Shown in pieces: positions 1 through 6,331 of a DNA stretch of 8,237 nucleotides. The stretch is from assembly GCA_002470165.1 (NCBI GenBank), contig DKNF01000238.1:1-8237 (forward strand). The letters run 5' to 3'. The notes under the pieces are model-generated. The model saw only the letters and a program-made list of their open reading frames with translations. It searched no databases and had not been told where the DNA came from. Numbering within the stretch: the first letter of the stretch is position 1; the number at the start of each line of letters is the position of its first letter. Source of the DNA: Betaproteobacteria bacterium UBA7395 (GTDB taxonomy: Bacteria > Pseudomonadota > Gammaproteobacteria > Burkholderiales > Rhodocyclaceae). Position numbers and translations under genes: made by a program.

Positions 1-395
1 GCCAGCGCCATGCCGACCGCGTTGCTGATGCCCTGACCGAGTGGCCCGGTGGTCGTCTCGACGCCCGGCGTGTGGCCGACTTCCGGATGGCCGGCGGTCT
101 GGCTGCCGAACTGGCGGAAACGCTTGAGCTCGTCGAGCGGCAGGTCGTAGCCGCTCAGGTGCAGCAGCGCGTAGATCAGCATCGAACCGTGGCCGTTCGA
201 CAGCACGAAGCGGTCGCGGTCTGCCCAGTGCGGGTTGGCCGGGTTGTGGCGCAGGTGGTCGCGCCACAGGACTTCGGCGATGTCGGCCATGCCCATCGGC
301 GCGCCGGGGTGGCCGGATTTGGCCTGCTCGACGGCGTCGATGGCCAGGAAGCGGACGGCGTTGGCCAGGTCGCGACGGAATGCGGTGGTGGTCAT
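1..395 (-). CDS. tkt: Transketolase, N-terminal part (cut by window edge)
   Basis: Transketolase (thiamine diphosphate enzyme) moves two-carbon units between sugar phosphates. In the Calvin cycle it helps regenerate pentose phosphates from fructose-6-phosphate, sedoheptulose-7-phosphate and glyceraldehyde-3-phosphate in the cytosol. Only the first 131 codons are inside the window, about a fifth of a usual 660-670 residue protein; the rest lies beyond base 1. Visible family landmarks are SGHPGAPMG (residues 28-36, with the conserved His29), the segment [18 protein letters not shown] (62-79, His69), AGHPE (His103) and TTGPLGQG (115-122). The ATG at 395 is chosen because GGAGAG lies just upstream (minus strand, 405-400). 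It is the third gene of fbp-prkB-tkt, 31 bases after prkB, so co-transcription is expected. In this context it is probably the Calvin-cycle copy (cbbT), but a general housekeeping role cannot be excluded. Confidence 0.96.
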   Translation of the reverse strand, partial: MTTTAFRRDLANAVRFLAIDAVEQAKSGHPGAPMGMADIAEVLWRDHLRHNPANPHWADRDRFVLSNGHGSMLIYALLHLSGYDLPLDELKRFRQFGSQTAGHPEVGHTPGVETTTGPLGQGISNAVGMAL

Positions 396-426
396 GTCTC
401 TCTCCATCTCGGTAAGTTTCCGTAGC

Positions 427-1299
427 TCAGGCGCGACGCTTGAGGTCCATCAGGCGCAGGACCATGGGCGTGAAGATCATCTGCATCGCCAGCCCCATCT
501 TGCCGCCGGGCACGACCAGGGTGTTCGGGCGGGTCAGCATGCTGCCGTGCAGGATGTTGAGCAGGTACTGGAAATCGATGCCCTTGGGGTTGGCGAAACG
601 GATCACCACCATGCTTTCGTCGGCGCTGGGAATGTCGCGGGCGATGAAGGGGTTGGAGGTATCGACGATGGGCACGCGCTGGAAATTGACGTGGGTACGC
701 GAAAACTGCGGGCACAGGTGGCTGACGTAGTCGGGCATGCGGCGCAGGATGGTGTCGGTCACCGCTTCCTGCGAGTAGCCGCGCAGCTTCTGGTCGCGGT
801 GCAGCTTCTGGATCCACTCCAGGTTGATGATCGGCACGACGCCGACGCACAGATCAACCTGGGCGGCGATGTCGATGCCGTCGCCGGCCCAGGCGCCGTG
901 CAGGCCTTCGTAGAACATCAGGTCGGTGTCGCCGGGAATGTCCTGCCAGGGCGTGAAGGTGCCCGGCTCCTGGCCCCAGGGCTCGGCCTCGCCGGCATCG
1001 TGCAGGTACTTGCGCACCTTGCCGCTGCCGTCGCGCCCATAGCTGATGAACAGGTCCTGCAGTTCCTGCAGCAGATTGGCCTCGGGACCGAAATGGCTGA
1101 AGTTGAGGTTGCCCTGTTCCTCCTGCGCCTTCATCTCGGCGCGCATGCTTTTACGGTCGTAGCGATGGAAGGAGTCGCCCTCGACAATCTGGGCGTTGAG
1201 CTTCTCGCGCCGGAAGATGTGCTGGAAACTCTGCATCACGGTACTGGTACCGGCGCCGGACGAGCCGGTGATGGCGATGATCGGGTGCTTGACGGACAT
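427..1299 (-). CDS. prkB: Phosphoribulokinase, bacterial class I (PRK)
   Basis: This enzyme phosphorylates ribulose-5-phosphate with ATP to give RuBP, the CO2 acceptor for RuBisCO; it is a reaction unique to the Calvin cycle. The 290-residue length is normal for the bacterial class. The P-loop is GSSGAGTST at 12-20. Residues that match those known from the Rhodobacter enzyme by position are Asp42 (in EGDSFHR, 40-46), Glu131 (in FYEGLHG, 129-135), Lys165, Arg168 and Arg173 (in [10 protein letters not shown], 164-173). There is no N-terminal cysteine pair of the plant/cyanobacterial thioredoxin-regulated type; bacterial class I enzymes are usually controlled allosterically by NADH and AMP. The ATG at 1299 has GGGGAG (1314-1309) nine bases before it. 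It sits 39 bases after fbp and 31 bases before tkt on the same strand, consistent with one operon. Confidence 0.98.
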   Translation of the reverse strand: MSVKHPIIAITGSSGAGTSTVMQSFQHIFRREKLNAQIVEGDSFHRYDRKSMRAEMKAQEEQGNLNFSHFGPEANLLQELQDLFISYGRDGSGKVRKYLHDAGEAEPWGQEPGTFTPWQDIPGDTDLMFYEGLHGAWAGDGIDIAAQVDLCVGVVPIINLEWIQKLHRDQKLRGYSQEAVTDTILRRMPDYVSHLCPQFSRTHVNFQRVPIVDTSNPFIARDIPSADESMVVIRFANPKGIDFQYLLNILHGSMLTRPNTLVVPGGKMGLAMQMIFTPMVLRLMDLKRRA

Positions 1300-1338
1300 G
1301 GCGGATGACTCCCCGGGATATGGAATGCTTGAGCGGCG

Positions 1339-2400
1339 TCAGTCGCGGAACAGCGAGCGTTCGGCGAACAGCGGCGACGCAAAGGGGCGGTCGGCCCCGG
1401 TATCGTATTCGTGGTGATAGCGTTCTAGCCGCTCGACTTCCTCGCGCGAGCCGAGCATCACCGGCACGCGCTGGTGCAAGGCTTCCGGCACCACATCGAG
1501 GATGCGCCCGCGCCCGGTCGAGGCCGCGCCGCCGGCCTGCTCGATCAGCATGGCCATCGGGTTGGCTTCGTAAAGCAGGCGCAGGCGACCCGGTTTGGCC
1601 GGATCCTTGTTGTCCTTGGGGTACATGAAGATGCCGCCGCGCATCAGGATGCGGTGCACCTCGGCGACCATGGACGCGATCCAGCGCATGTTGAAATCGG
1701 CCTCGCGGATGCCGGTCTTGCCGGCCTTGCACTCGCTGACGTAGCGCTGCACCGGCGGCTCCCAGAAACGTTCGTTCGAGGTGTTGATGGCGAACTCGCG
1801 GGTGGTTTCCGGCACGCGGATGTCGGGATGCGTGAGGATGAAATTGCCGCTCTCGCGATGCAGCGTAAACCCGTGCGTGCCGGTGCCGACACTCAGCACC
1901 AGCATGGTCGACGGTCCGTAGATGGCGTAGCCGGCGGCGACCTGCCGCGCCCCCGGCTGCAGGAAATCAGCCGGTTCGGCGTCGCCGGCGGTCGGCCGCT
2001 GCAGAATCGAGAAAATGGTGCCGACCGAAACATTCACGTCGCTGTTCGACGAACCGTCGAGCGGATCGAAAATCAGCAGGTAGCGGCCACGCGGGTACTC
2101 GGCGGGAATCGCGTACGGCGCGTCCATCTCCTCGGAGGCCATGCCGGCCAGCTGGCCACCCCATTCGCAATGACGCAGGATGGCCTCGTTGGTCAACACA
2201 TCCAGCTTCTTCTGCACCTCGCCCTGGACATTGGTCGACGCCATCGAACCGGAAAAGCCGCTCAGCGCGCCCTTGCCGACCAGACCGGAAATGGTCTTGA
2301 CCGCCGCCGCCACGTCGATGAGCAAGGCGCCCATCTCGCTGTGCGCGCCGCGCGTCTGCTCGATAACGAACTTGGACAGGGTGGTGCGTCCGATATGCAT
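1339..2400 (-). CDS. fbp: Fructose-1,6-bisphosphatase class I
   Basis: It hydrolyses fructose-1,6-bisphosphate to fructose-6-phosphate, feeding RuBP regeneration (and gluconeogenesis). The protein has 353 residues, somewhat longer than the roughly 332 of the E. coli enzyme; part of the excess is a C-terminal tail after residue 320. Class I signatures are SEE (89-91), the metal and phosphate site [10 protein letters not shown] (112-121), GGIFMYPKD (255-263) and [20 protein letters not shown] (272-291). The start at 2400 is preferred over an in-frame ATG at 2415 because GGAG (2409-2406) lies five bases before 2400, while 2415 has no ribosome site. It is the first gene of fbp-prkB-tkt, and its upstream region holds a CbbR-like site. 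The name cbbF is equally suitable. A dual sedoheptulose-1,7-bisphosphatase activity, seen in some relatives, is possible but cannot be read from the sequence. Confidence 0.97.
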   Translation of the reverse strand: MHIGRTTLSKFVIEQTRGAHSEMGALLIDVAAAVKTISGLVGKGALSGFSGSMASTNVQGEVQKKLDVLTNEAILRHCEWGGQLAGMASEEMDAPYAIPAEYPRGRYLLIFDPLDGSSNSDVNVSVGTIFSILQRPTAGDAEPADFLQPGARQVAAGYAIYGPSTMLVLSVGTGTHGFTLHRESGNFILTHPDIRVPETTREFAINTSNERFWEPPVQRYVSECKAGKTGIREADFNMRWIASMVAEVHRILMRGGIFMYPKDNKDPAKPGRLRLLYEANPMAMLIEQAGGAASTGRGRILDVVPEALHQRVPVMLGSREEVERLERYHHEYDTGADRPFASPLFAERSLFRD

Positions 2401-2405
2401 GGTGT

Positions 2406-2409
2406 CTCC
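2406..2409 (-). promoter_or_regulatory. Ribosome binding site deciding the fbp start
   Basis: GGAG on the minus strand is followed five bases later by the ATG at 2400. It lies inside the extension that the alternative upstream ATG at 2415 would create, so it argues for the shorter protein. Confidence 0.8.
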
Positions 2410-2439
2410 AATCATTGTTGTATTACTGCATTGAAGACA

Positions 2440-2445
2440 AAGGTA
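2440..2445 (-). promoter_or_regulatory. Possible -10 element of the fbp promoter
   Basis: TACCTT on the minus strand starts 14 bases after the end of the CbbR-like site, exactly the spacing seen between the equivalent site and TAATAT upstream of cbbM. It matches the -10 consensus at only three of six positions and no good -35 hexamer precedes it. This would suit an activator-dependent promoter. The call rests on position more than on sequence quality. Confidence 0.3.
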
Positions 2446-2459
2446 AGTGACTTCTTAGT

Positions 2460-2482
2460 TAAGGCCTAGTCAGACTTTCTTA
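2460..2482 (-). promoter_or_regulatory. Candidate CbbR operator upstream of fbp
   Basis: Read on the minus strand the site is TAA-N7-TGACT-N5-TTA. Three TNA triplets fall exactly 10 bp apart (2460, 2470 and 2480), so they lie on one face of the helix. The LysR-type regulator CbbR is known to prefer TNA-N7-TNA. An equivalent site lies upstream of cbbM (4807-4829); the two agree at 13 of 23 positions, including the central TGACT. The site ends 60 bases before the fbp start. The role as a CbbR operator is inferred. Confidence 0.45.
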
Positions 2483-2489
2483 ATCGGTA

Positions 2490-2507
2490 AATAAGGCTTG
2501 ACTTATT
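2490..2507. promoter_or_regulatory. Inverted repeat AATAAG-N6-CTTATT between fbp and cbbY
   Basis: A perfect 6-bp dyad with a 6-base spacer lies seven bases beyond the candidate CbbR site in the divergent intergenic region. TTGACT occurs within it at 2498-2503, and again at 2538-2543. It could be a second contact of the same regulator, acting on cbbY or as the distal half of the fbp operator. With A+T-rich arms of only 6 bp, chance is also possible. Confidence 0.3.
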
Positions 2508-2578
2508 AAATAGCGCTGAACCCAGGCGTCAGCAAGATTGACTGGCCCGAACGCGCGCGCGTGGCTATCGTCGCTGCC

Positions 2579-3322
2579 ATGAACAAACTGCAAGCCCTGA
2601 TTTTCGATGTCGATGGCACGCTCGCCGAAACCGAGCGCGACGGCCACCGCCCGGCCTTCAACGCCGCCTTCCGCGACTGCGGACTGACCTGGCACTGGGA
2701 CGAACAGCGCTACGGCGAATTGCTCGCCATCACCGGCGGCAAGGAACGCATCCGCCACTACGCCGCGCAACACGCCCCGGACATCGCCGCCCGCCCCGAC
2801 TTCGACGCGCTGGTCGGCCAACTACACAAGATCAAGACCGCGCACTATCTGCGCCGGGTCGATCAGGGCCAGCTACCGCTACGCCCCGGCGTCGCCCGAC
2901 TGATAGCAGAAGCCCGGCGAGCCGGCATCCGCCTGGCCATCGCCACCACCACCACGCCCGAAAACGTCGACGCCCTGGTCCGCGCCAACCTCGGCCCCGA
3001 CGCCCCCGGCTGGTTCGAAGTCATCGGCGCCGGCGACATCGTCCCAGCCAAAAAGCCGGCCCCCGACATCTACCAATGGGTCCTCAACCGCCTCGCCCTG
3101 CCGGCATCCGCCTGCCTGGCCATCGAAGACTCGGAAATGGGCCTGAAATCCGCGTTGACCGCAGGATTGCGCTGCGTGATCACGATCAGCGAATACACCC
3201 GCGGGCAGGATTTTCGCGGGGCGTGGAGGGTGCTTGATGGCTTGGAGGAGTGTTCGTTGGGGGGCTGGGAGCGATTGATCGCCCAATTTGACTCGCAAAA
3301 TCAAGATCACTTCCTGCGGTAA
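2579..3322 (+). CDS. cbbY: CbbY-type HAD phosphatase (probable xylulose-1,5-bisphosphate phosphatase)
   Basis: This is a HAD-superfamily phosphatase of the CbbY group. Characterised CbbY dephosphorylates xylulose-1,5-bisphosphate, a RuBisCO misfire product that blocks the active site, to xylulose-5-phosphate. The 247-residue protein has all HAD motifs: DVDGT with nucleophile Asp10 and acid/base Asp12; an alpha-helical cap (about residues 20-85) opening with the family segment TERDGHRPAFNAAF; motif II threonines in IATTTTPENVDAL; motif III lysines in AKKPAPDIY; and motif IV IEDSEMGLKSA. The CbbY-like glutamate Glu17 follows motif I. The ATG at 2579 is preferred over an in-frame GTG at 2561 because motif I then falls at the family position; neither has a clear ribosome site. 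It is divergent from fbp and shares its regulatory region. The CbbY family assignment is firm; the exact substrate is inferred from similarity and context. Confidence 0.92.
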   Translation: MNKLQALIFDVDGTLAETERDGHRPAFNAAFRDCGLTWHWDEQRYGELLAITGGKERIRHYAAQHAPDIAARPDFDALVGQLHKIKTAHYLRRVDQGQLPLRPGVARLIAEARRAGIRLAIATTTTPENVDALVRANLGPDAPGWFEVIGAGDIVPAKKPAPDIYQWVLNRLALPASACLAIEDSEMGLKSALTAGLRCVITISEYTRGQDFRGAWRVLDGLEECSLGGWERLIAQFDSQNQDHFLR

Positions 3323-3339
3323 CACGCCCCCACAGATTC

Positions 3340-3373
3340 AAGACTGATAGCCGGAAGTCGTCACTGCAGTCTT
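3340..3373. repeat. Inverted repeat AAGACTG / CAGTCTT after cbbY
   Basis: Perfect 7-bp arms at 3340-3346 and 3367-3373 flank a 20-base loop in the 140-base gap between cbbY and the GGDEF gene. No T-run follows, so it is not a convincing intrinsic terminator. It could be an operator for the downstream gene or chance. Confidence 0.3.
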
Positions 3374-3462
3374 CCCTACTGTACGATCCGCCAATACAAA
3401 ACCTGAATCCACGCGCCTGTTTCGCCGCGCTTTTCCGGCATTTCCCCGCCAGTTGAGGCATC

Positions 3463-4563
3463 ATGCCAATCGGGATTGAGAACAGAGGAGACTGGCTGGT
3501 GATGTTGGATGGGATGCTAGTGCTTGGCGGCGGTGTGTTGTTGCTTGCGGTTCTGCTGTTTCTGCTCTGGAAGCAGGCGCAGATGCGCAGCGAGCTGGCT
3601 GCGCTCCGGGCCAGCGAGGCATTGTTCCGGCGGCTGACGGAGGATGTTTCCGATGTGATCTGGCGCGCCGACCGGAATCTGTTCATCACCTACATCAACC
3701 CGACCGACGAGAAACTGCGCGGCTTCAGGGCGGATGAGGTGATCGGCCACCATGTTTTCGAGATGTTCACCGACGAGGGCATCGCGACGGTGACCAACCT
3801 CATCAAGCAGCGCCAGGAGAAGGAGGCCGACGGTACGATCACCGGCGCGGTCACTTTCGAGGTCCAGCATCGCTGCAAGGATGGTCGGTTGCTGTGGGCG
3901 GAGGTGCTGTCGAAGCCGGAGCGCGATGCGCATGGCCGGATTACCGGTTACCACGGGATCAGCCGCGAAACGACCGAACGCAAGCGGCTGCAGGATCAGA
4001 TCCAGAAGCTGGCGTTCTACGATCCCCTGACCGGCCTGCCCAATCGTCGCCTGCTTGAGGATCGGCTCGGGCAGAGTCTGGCGTCGAGCCGGCGTACGGG
4101 GATTTTCGGCGCGCTACTGTTTCTCGACCTGGATAATTTCAAGCCGCTGAATGATCTCCACGGGCACGAAGCGGGCGATCTGCTGCTGATCGAAGCGGCC
4201 AGGCGGCTGAAGGCCGGAGTGCGGGAGGTGGATACGGTCGCCCGCTTCGGCGGCGACGAGTTTGTCGTGATCATCCGCGAGCTGGATCGCGATCTGGCCA
4301 TGTCACGCGAGCAGGTGGCGACGATTGCCGAGAAAATCCGCACCCTGCTGGCCGAACCCTACCGCTTGAGCGTCAAGCATGGCGACACGGCCGGACAGGA
4401 GGTTGAACACCGCTGCTCGGCGAGCATCGGCATCCGCGTGTTCATCGGCAACGGCATCGATCCCGACGAGATTCTCAAGCAGGCCGATCTGGCGATGTAT
4501 CAGGCCAAGGACGCCGGGCGCAACACGGTCTGTTTCTTCAGCCCGCCGGACGAGACGGCGTAA
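3463..4563 (+). CDS. Membrane-anchored PAS-GGDEF protein, probable diguanylate cyclase
   Basis: The GGDEF domain makes cyclic di-GMP from two GTP. From the start at 3463 (366 residues): a hydrophobic segment at about 19-36 is a single membrane anchor; a short linker helix follows; a PAS sensor domain lies at about 52-175, ending in the typical GYHGISRETTERK; then the GGDEF domain at about 180-360. Catalytic features are intact: YDPLTGLPNRR (186-196), LDLDNFK (221-227, metal-binding Asp222) and GGDEF (263-267). An inhibitory-site RxxD (REVD, 254-257) lies five residues before GGDEF, so product feedback is likely. No EAL domain is present. The start is uncertain: ATG 3463 has GAGG four bases before it, but AGAGGAG at 3484-3490 fits GTG 3499 or ATG 3502 better, and both keep the membrane segment. 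The PAS ligand (redox, oxygen, small molecule) cannot be read. A direct link to carbon fixation is only suggested by position. Confidence 0.93.
   Translation: MPIGIENRGDWLVMLDGMLVLGGGVLLLAVLLFLLWKQAQMRSELAALRASEALFRRLTEDVSDVIWRADRNLFITYINPTDEKLRGFRADEVIGHHVFEMFTDEGIATVTNLIKQRQEKEADGTITGAVTFEVQHRCKDGRLLWAEVLSKPERDAHGRITGYHGISRETTERKRLQDQIQKLAFYDPLTGLPNRRLLEDRLGQSLASSRRTGIFGALLFLDLDNFKPLNDLHGHEAGDLLLIEAARRLKAGVREVDTVARFGGDEFVVIIRELDRDLAMSREQVATIAEKIRTLLAEPYRLSVKHGDTAGQEVEHRCSASIGIRVFIGNGIDPDEILKQADLAMYQAKDAGRNTVCFFSPPDETA
3484..3490 (+). promoter_or_regulatory. Internal ribosome-binding-like site AGAGGAG in the GGDEF gene
   Basis: This purine-rich Shine-Dalgarno match lies 8 bases before an in-frame GTG (3499) and 11 before an ATG (3502). 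It suggests translation may start there, shortening the protein by 12 or 13 residues and placing the membrane segment close to the N-terminus. Confidence 0.5.
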
Positions 4564-4590
4564 AAAAAGCCGGGCAAGCCCGGCTTTTCT
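4562..4590. terminator. Bidirectional intrinsic terminator between the GGDEF gene and the miniprotein
   Basis: The stem AAAAGCCGGGC / GCCCGGCTTTT (4565-4575 with 4578-4588) has a minimal loop. The T-tract on the right serves plus-strand transcripts, and the A-run at 4562-4568 becomes a U-tract for minus-strand transcripts. It overlaps the TAA stop of the GGDEF gene and begins two bases beyond the miniprotein stop, so both convergent transcripts probably end here. Confidence 0.9.
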
Positions 4591-4591
4591 T

Positions 4592-4693
4592 TCAGTGGTA
4601 GGCTTTTTTCGAAGCCAGCTTGTTGGCCATGAAGCAGGCCATGCCGAAAATCACCACGGCGAAGCCGACGCCAACCAGGGAAAGCTCATCCAT
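4592..4693 (-). CDS. Putative 33-residue single-pass membrane miniprotein
   Basis: A short reading frame encodes a 33-residue protein starting MDELSLVGVGF and ending NKLASKKAYH. Residues 4-23 form one hydrophobic helix long enough to cross the membrane, with small residues at Gly8, Gly10, Gly17, Ala19 and Ala23 that could pack against a partner helix. The acidic N-terminus and the lysine-rich C-terminus (Lys25, 29, 30) predict N-out, C-in topology. GGGGTG (4703-4698) lies four bases before the ATG, and a strong shared terminator follows immediately, both supporting a real gene. It is divergent from cbbM with 201 bases between the start codons. I do not recognise the family; it resembles the small auxiliary subunits of membrane complexes (CydX-, CcoQ- or KdpF-like in size and layout), but not in sequence. 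No function is assigned. Confidence 0.68.
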   Translation of the reverse strand: MDELSLVGVGFAVVIFGMACFMANKLASKKAYH

Positions 4694-4728
4694 TTAACAC
4701 CCCGCAGAAAAGGTTATTGATCGATTGA

Positions 4729-4762
4729 AGCCGCTTAGACCGGCTGACAAGGGAAAGTTCCC
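4729..4762. repeat. Two adjacent short hairpins in the cbbM / miniprotein divergent region
   Basis: AGCCG / CGGCT (4729-4733 with 4741-4745, 7-base loop) is followed by GGGAA / TTCCC (4751-4755 with 4758-4762, 2-base gap). They fall in the probable leader of the miniprotein transcript. They are short and may be incidental. Confidence 0.25.
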
Positions 4763-4781
4763 GGCGAGGGGTCGGCAAAAC

Positions 4782-4827
4782 AATAAGAAATCACTGAACA
4801 ATCCCATAAAAATACGTGACTGTTATT
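4782..4827. promoter_or_regulatory. Extended imperfect dyad around the cbbM operator
   Basis: AATAA-N4-TCAC (4782-4794) is mirrored by GTGA-N3-TTATT (4816-4827). The left arm would lie about 60-75 bases upstream of the expected transcription start, where LysR-type regulators usually have their recognition site, and the right arm overlaps the -35 region, where their activation site lies. The role is inferred from position and symmetry. Confidence 0.35.
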
Positions 4828-4829
4828 TA
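4807..4829 (+). promoter_or_regulatory. Candidate CbbR operator upstream of cbbM
   Basis: TAA, TGA and TTA begin at 4807, 4817 and 4827, each exactly 10 bp apart, giving TAA-N7-TGACT-N5-TTA. This fits the known CbbR preference TNA-N7-TNA and has the same layout as the site upstream of fbp. It overlaps the -35 position of the proposed promoter and ends 65 bases before the cbbM start. No cbbR gene is in the window, so the regulator is inferred. Confidence 0.5.
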
Positions 4830-4849
4830 TCTTTTGCCCTTCCTAATAT
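4821..4849 (+). promoter_or_regulatory. Probable cbbM promoter
   Basis: The -10 hexamer TAATAT (4844-4849) matches the sigma-70 consensus at five of six positions. Seventeen bases upstream, TGTTAT (4821-4826) is a poor -35. A good -10 with a weak -35 overlapped by the operator is what an activator-dependent promoter looks like. Transcription would begin near 4856, leaving a leader of about 40 bases. Confidence 0.55.
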
Positions 4850-4881
4850 GGTCTCCATCGTAGCCACCCGGCGAACACACC

Positions 4882-4887
4882 AAGGAG
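4882..4887 (+). promoter_or_regulatory. Strong ribosome binding site of cbbM
   Basis: AAGGAG is placed seven bases before the ATG at 4895. It is the best Shine-Dalgarno match in the window, fitting a protein that must be made in very large amounts. Confidence 0.85.
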
Positions 4888-4894
4888 ACAAAAG

Positions 4895-6274
4895 ATGGAT
4901 CAATCGAACCGCTATGCCGACCTGAGCCTCAAGGAAGACGACCTGATCGCCGGCGGCCAGCACATTCTCTGCGCCTACAAGATGAAGCCCAAGGCCGGCT
5001 ACGGCTACCTCGAAGCGGCCGCTCACTTCGCCGCCGAGTCTTCTACCGGCACCAATGTCGAAGTGTGTACCACCGACGAATTCACCAAGGGCGTCGATGC
5101 GCTGGTCTATCACATCGACGAGGCGACCGAGGAAATGCGCATCGCCTACCCGATCGATCTGTTCGACCGCAACGTCATCGACGGCCGGATGATGATCGTT
5201 TCCTTCCTGACGCTGACCATCGGCAACAACCAGGGCATGGGCGACATCGAGCACGCCAAGATGTACGACTTCTACGTGCCGCGCCGCGCCATCGAACTGT
5301 TCGATGGCCCGTCGGTGGACATCAGCAACCTGTGGCGCATCCTCGGCCGGCCGATGCAGGATGGCGGTTACATCGCCGGCACCATCATCAAGCCCAAGCT
5401 CGGCCTGCGCCCCGAGCCGTTCGCCGCGGCTGCGTACCAGTTCTGGCTGGGCGGTGACTTCATCAAGAACGACGAGCCGCAGGGCAACCAGGTGTTCTGC
5501 CCGATGAAGAAAGTCATCCCGCTGGTGCGCGATGCGATGAAGCGCGCCATGGACGAAACCGGCCAGGCCAAGATCTTCTCGGCCAACATCACCGCTGACG
5601 ACCATGGCGAAATGATCGCCCGCGGCGAATACATCCTCGAAACCTTCGGCCCGGATGCCGACAAGGTGGCTTTCCTGGTCGACGGCTACGTCGGCGGCCC
5701 GGGCATGGTCACCACCGCCCGCCGCTACTTCTCGCGCCAGTACCTGCACTACCACCGCGCAGGCCACGGCGCCGTCACCTCGCCGTCGTCGAAGCGCGGC
5801 TACACCGCCTACGTGCTGGCCAAGATGAGCCGGTTGCAGGGCGCTTCCGGCATCCATGTCGGCACCATGGGCTACGGCAAGATGGAGGGCGACAAGGACG
5901 ACCGCGCCATCGCCTACATCATCGAGCGCGACAGCTATACCGGCCCGGCTTACCACCAGGAGTGGTACGGCATGAAGCCGACGACACCGATCATTTCCGG
6001 CGGCATGAACGCGCTGCGCCTGCCCGGTTTCTTCGAGAACCTCGGCCACGGCAACGTGATCAACACGGCCGGTGGCGGTTCCTATGGCCACATCGACAGC
6101 CCGGCGGCCGGCGCCAAGTCGCTGCGTCAGGCTTACGAATGCTGGAAGGCCAAGGCCGACCCGATCGAATGGGCCAAGGAGCATCCGGAGTTCGCCCGCG
6201 CATTTGCCTCCTTCCCCAACGACGCCGACAAACTCTACCCGGGCTGGCGGGACAAGCTCGGCGTGCACAAGTAA
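4895..6274 (+). CDS. cbbM: Form II RuBisCO large subunit (CbbM)
   Basis: It fixes CO2 onto RuBP to give two 3-phosphoglycerates. Form II enzymes are large-subunit oligomers without small subunits, with low CO2/O2 specificity, and suit high CO2 or low oxygen. The 459-residue length is normal. Residues align in number with the Rhodospirillum rubrum enzyme: Glu48, Asn111, Lys166 (IIKPK), the carbamylated Lys191 with metal ligands Asp193 and Glu194 (GGDFIKNDE, 186-194), His287 (HYHRAG), loop 6 Lys329 ([11 protein letters not shown], 323-333) and Ser368 (ISGG). The phosphate-binding segment [11 protein letters not shown] is at 391-401. All checked catalytic residues are present, so this is an active RuBisCO rather than a RuBisCO-like protein. 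No cbbS follows. A probable CbbR-dependent promoter precedes it, and cbbQ and cbbO follow after a terminator-like hairpin. Confidence 0.99.
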   Translation: MDQSNRYADLSLKEDDLIAGGQHILCAYKMKPKAGYGYLEAAAHFAAESSTGTNVEVCTTDEFTKGVDALVYHIDEATEEMRIAYPIDLFDRNVIDGRMMIVSFLTLTIGNNQGMGDIEHAKMYDFYVPRRAIELFDGPSVDISNLWRILGRPMQDGGYIAGTIIKPKLGLRPEPFAAAAYQFWLGGDFIKNDEPQGNQVFCPMKKVIPLVRDAMKRAMDETGQAKIFSANITADDHGEMIARGEYILETFGPDADKVAFLVDGYVGGPGMVTTARRYFSRQYLHYHRAGHGAVTSPSSKRGYTAYVLAKMSRLQGASGIHVGTMGYGKMEGDKDDRAIAYIIERDSYTGPAYHQEWYGMKPTTPIISGGMNALRLPGFFENLGHGNVINTAGGGSYGHIDSPAAGAKSLRQAYECWKAKADPIEWAKEHPEFARAFASFPNDADKLYPGWRDKLGVHK

Positions 6275-6284
6275 GCACTAACCC

Positions 6285-6306
6285 ACCCCGCCCCGGCGGG
6301 GTTTTT
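6285..6306 (+). terminator. Intrinsic terminator or attenuator between cbbM and cbbQ
   Basis: A perfect 8-bp stem ACCCCGCC / GGCGGGGT (6285-6292 with 6295-6302) runs straight into TTTTT (6302-6306). It starts 10 bases after the cbbM stop. Because cbbQ begins only 25 bases later with no evident promoter, partial read-through is likely, giving abundant cbbM mRNA and less cbbQO mRNA. Confidence 0.8.
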
Positions 6307-6331
6307 CTTCCGCGCCCGCCAGGAGACCGCC

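Noticed and set aside
235..1308. Long plus-strand frame antisense to prkB and the start of tkt
   Set aside because: Its composition looks like a frame shadow with no recognisable domain, and it covers the well-supported phosphoribulokinase.
2401..2415. Upstream ATG at 2415 giving fbp five more residues
   Set aside because: No ribosome site precedes it, and the GGAG that serves the ATG at 2400 would be inside the coding sequence.
2561..2578. GTG start for cbbY
   Set aside because: It would add six residues before the family-typical beginning and has no ribosome site. The ATG at 2579 places motif I at the expected residue 10.
4850..4894. Possible riboswitch or regulatory RNA in the cbbM leader
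   Set aside because: The predicted leader is only about 40 bases with no stable hairpin before the ribosome site, too short for a known riboswitch class.
4725..4925. 66-residue plus-strand frame running through the cbbM promoter into cbbM
   Set aside because: It has a non-ATG start without a ribosome site, no recognisable domain, and overlaps the promoter, operator and start of cbbM.
4823..6268. 481-residue open frame on the minus strand, antisense to cbbM
   Set aside because: It is fully antisense to a RuBisCO gene with all catalytic residues in place; low-complexity Val/Ala/Gly/His/Asp composition is typical of the reverse frame of GC-rich genes.
4895..6274. RuBisCO-like protein (form IV) instead of true RuBisCO
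   Set aside because: Lys166, Lys191, Asp193, Glu194, His287, Lys329 and Ser368 are all present at the form II positions.
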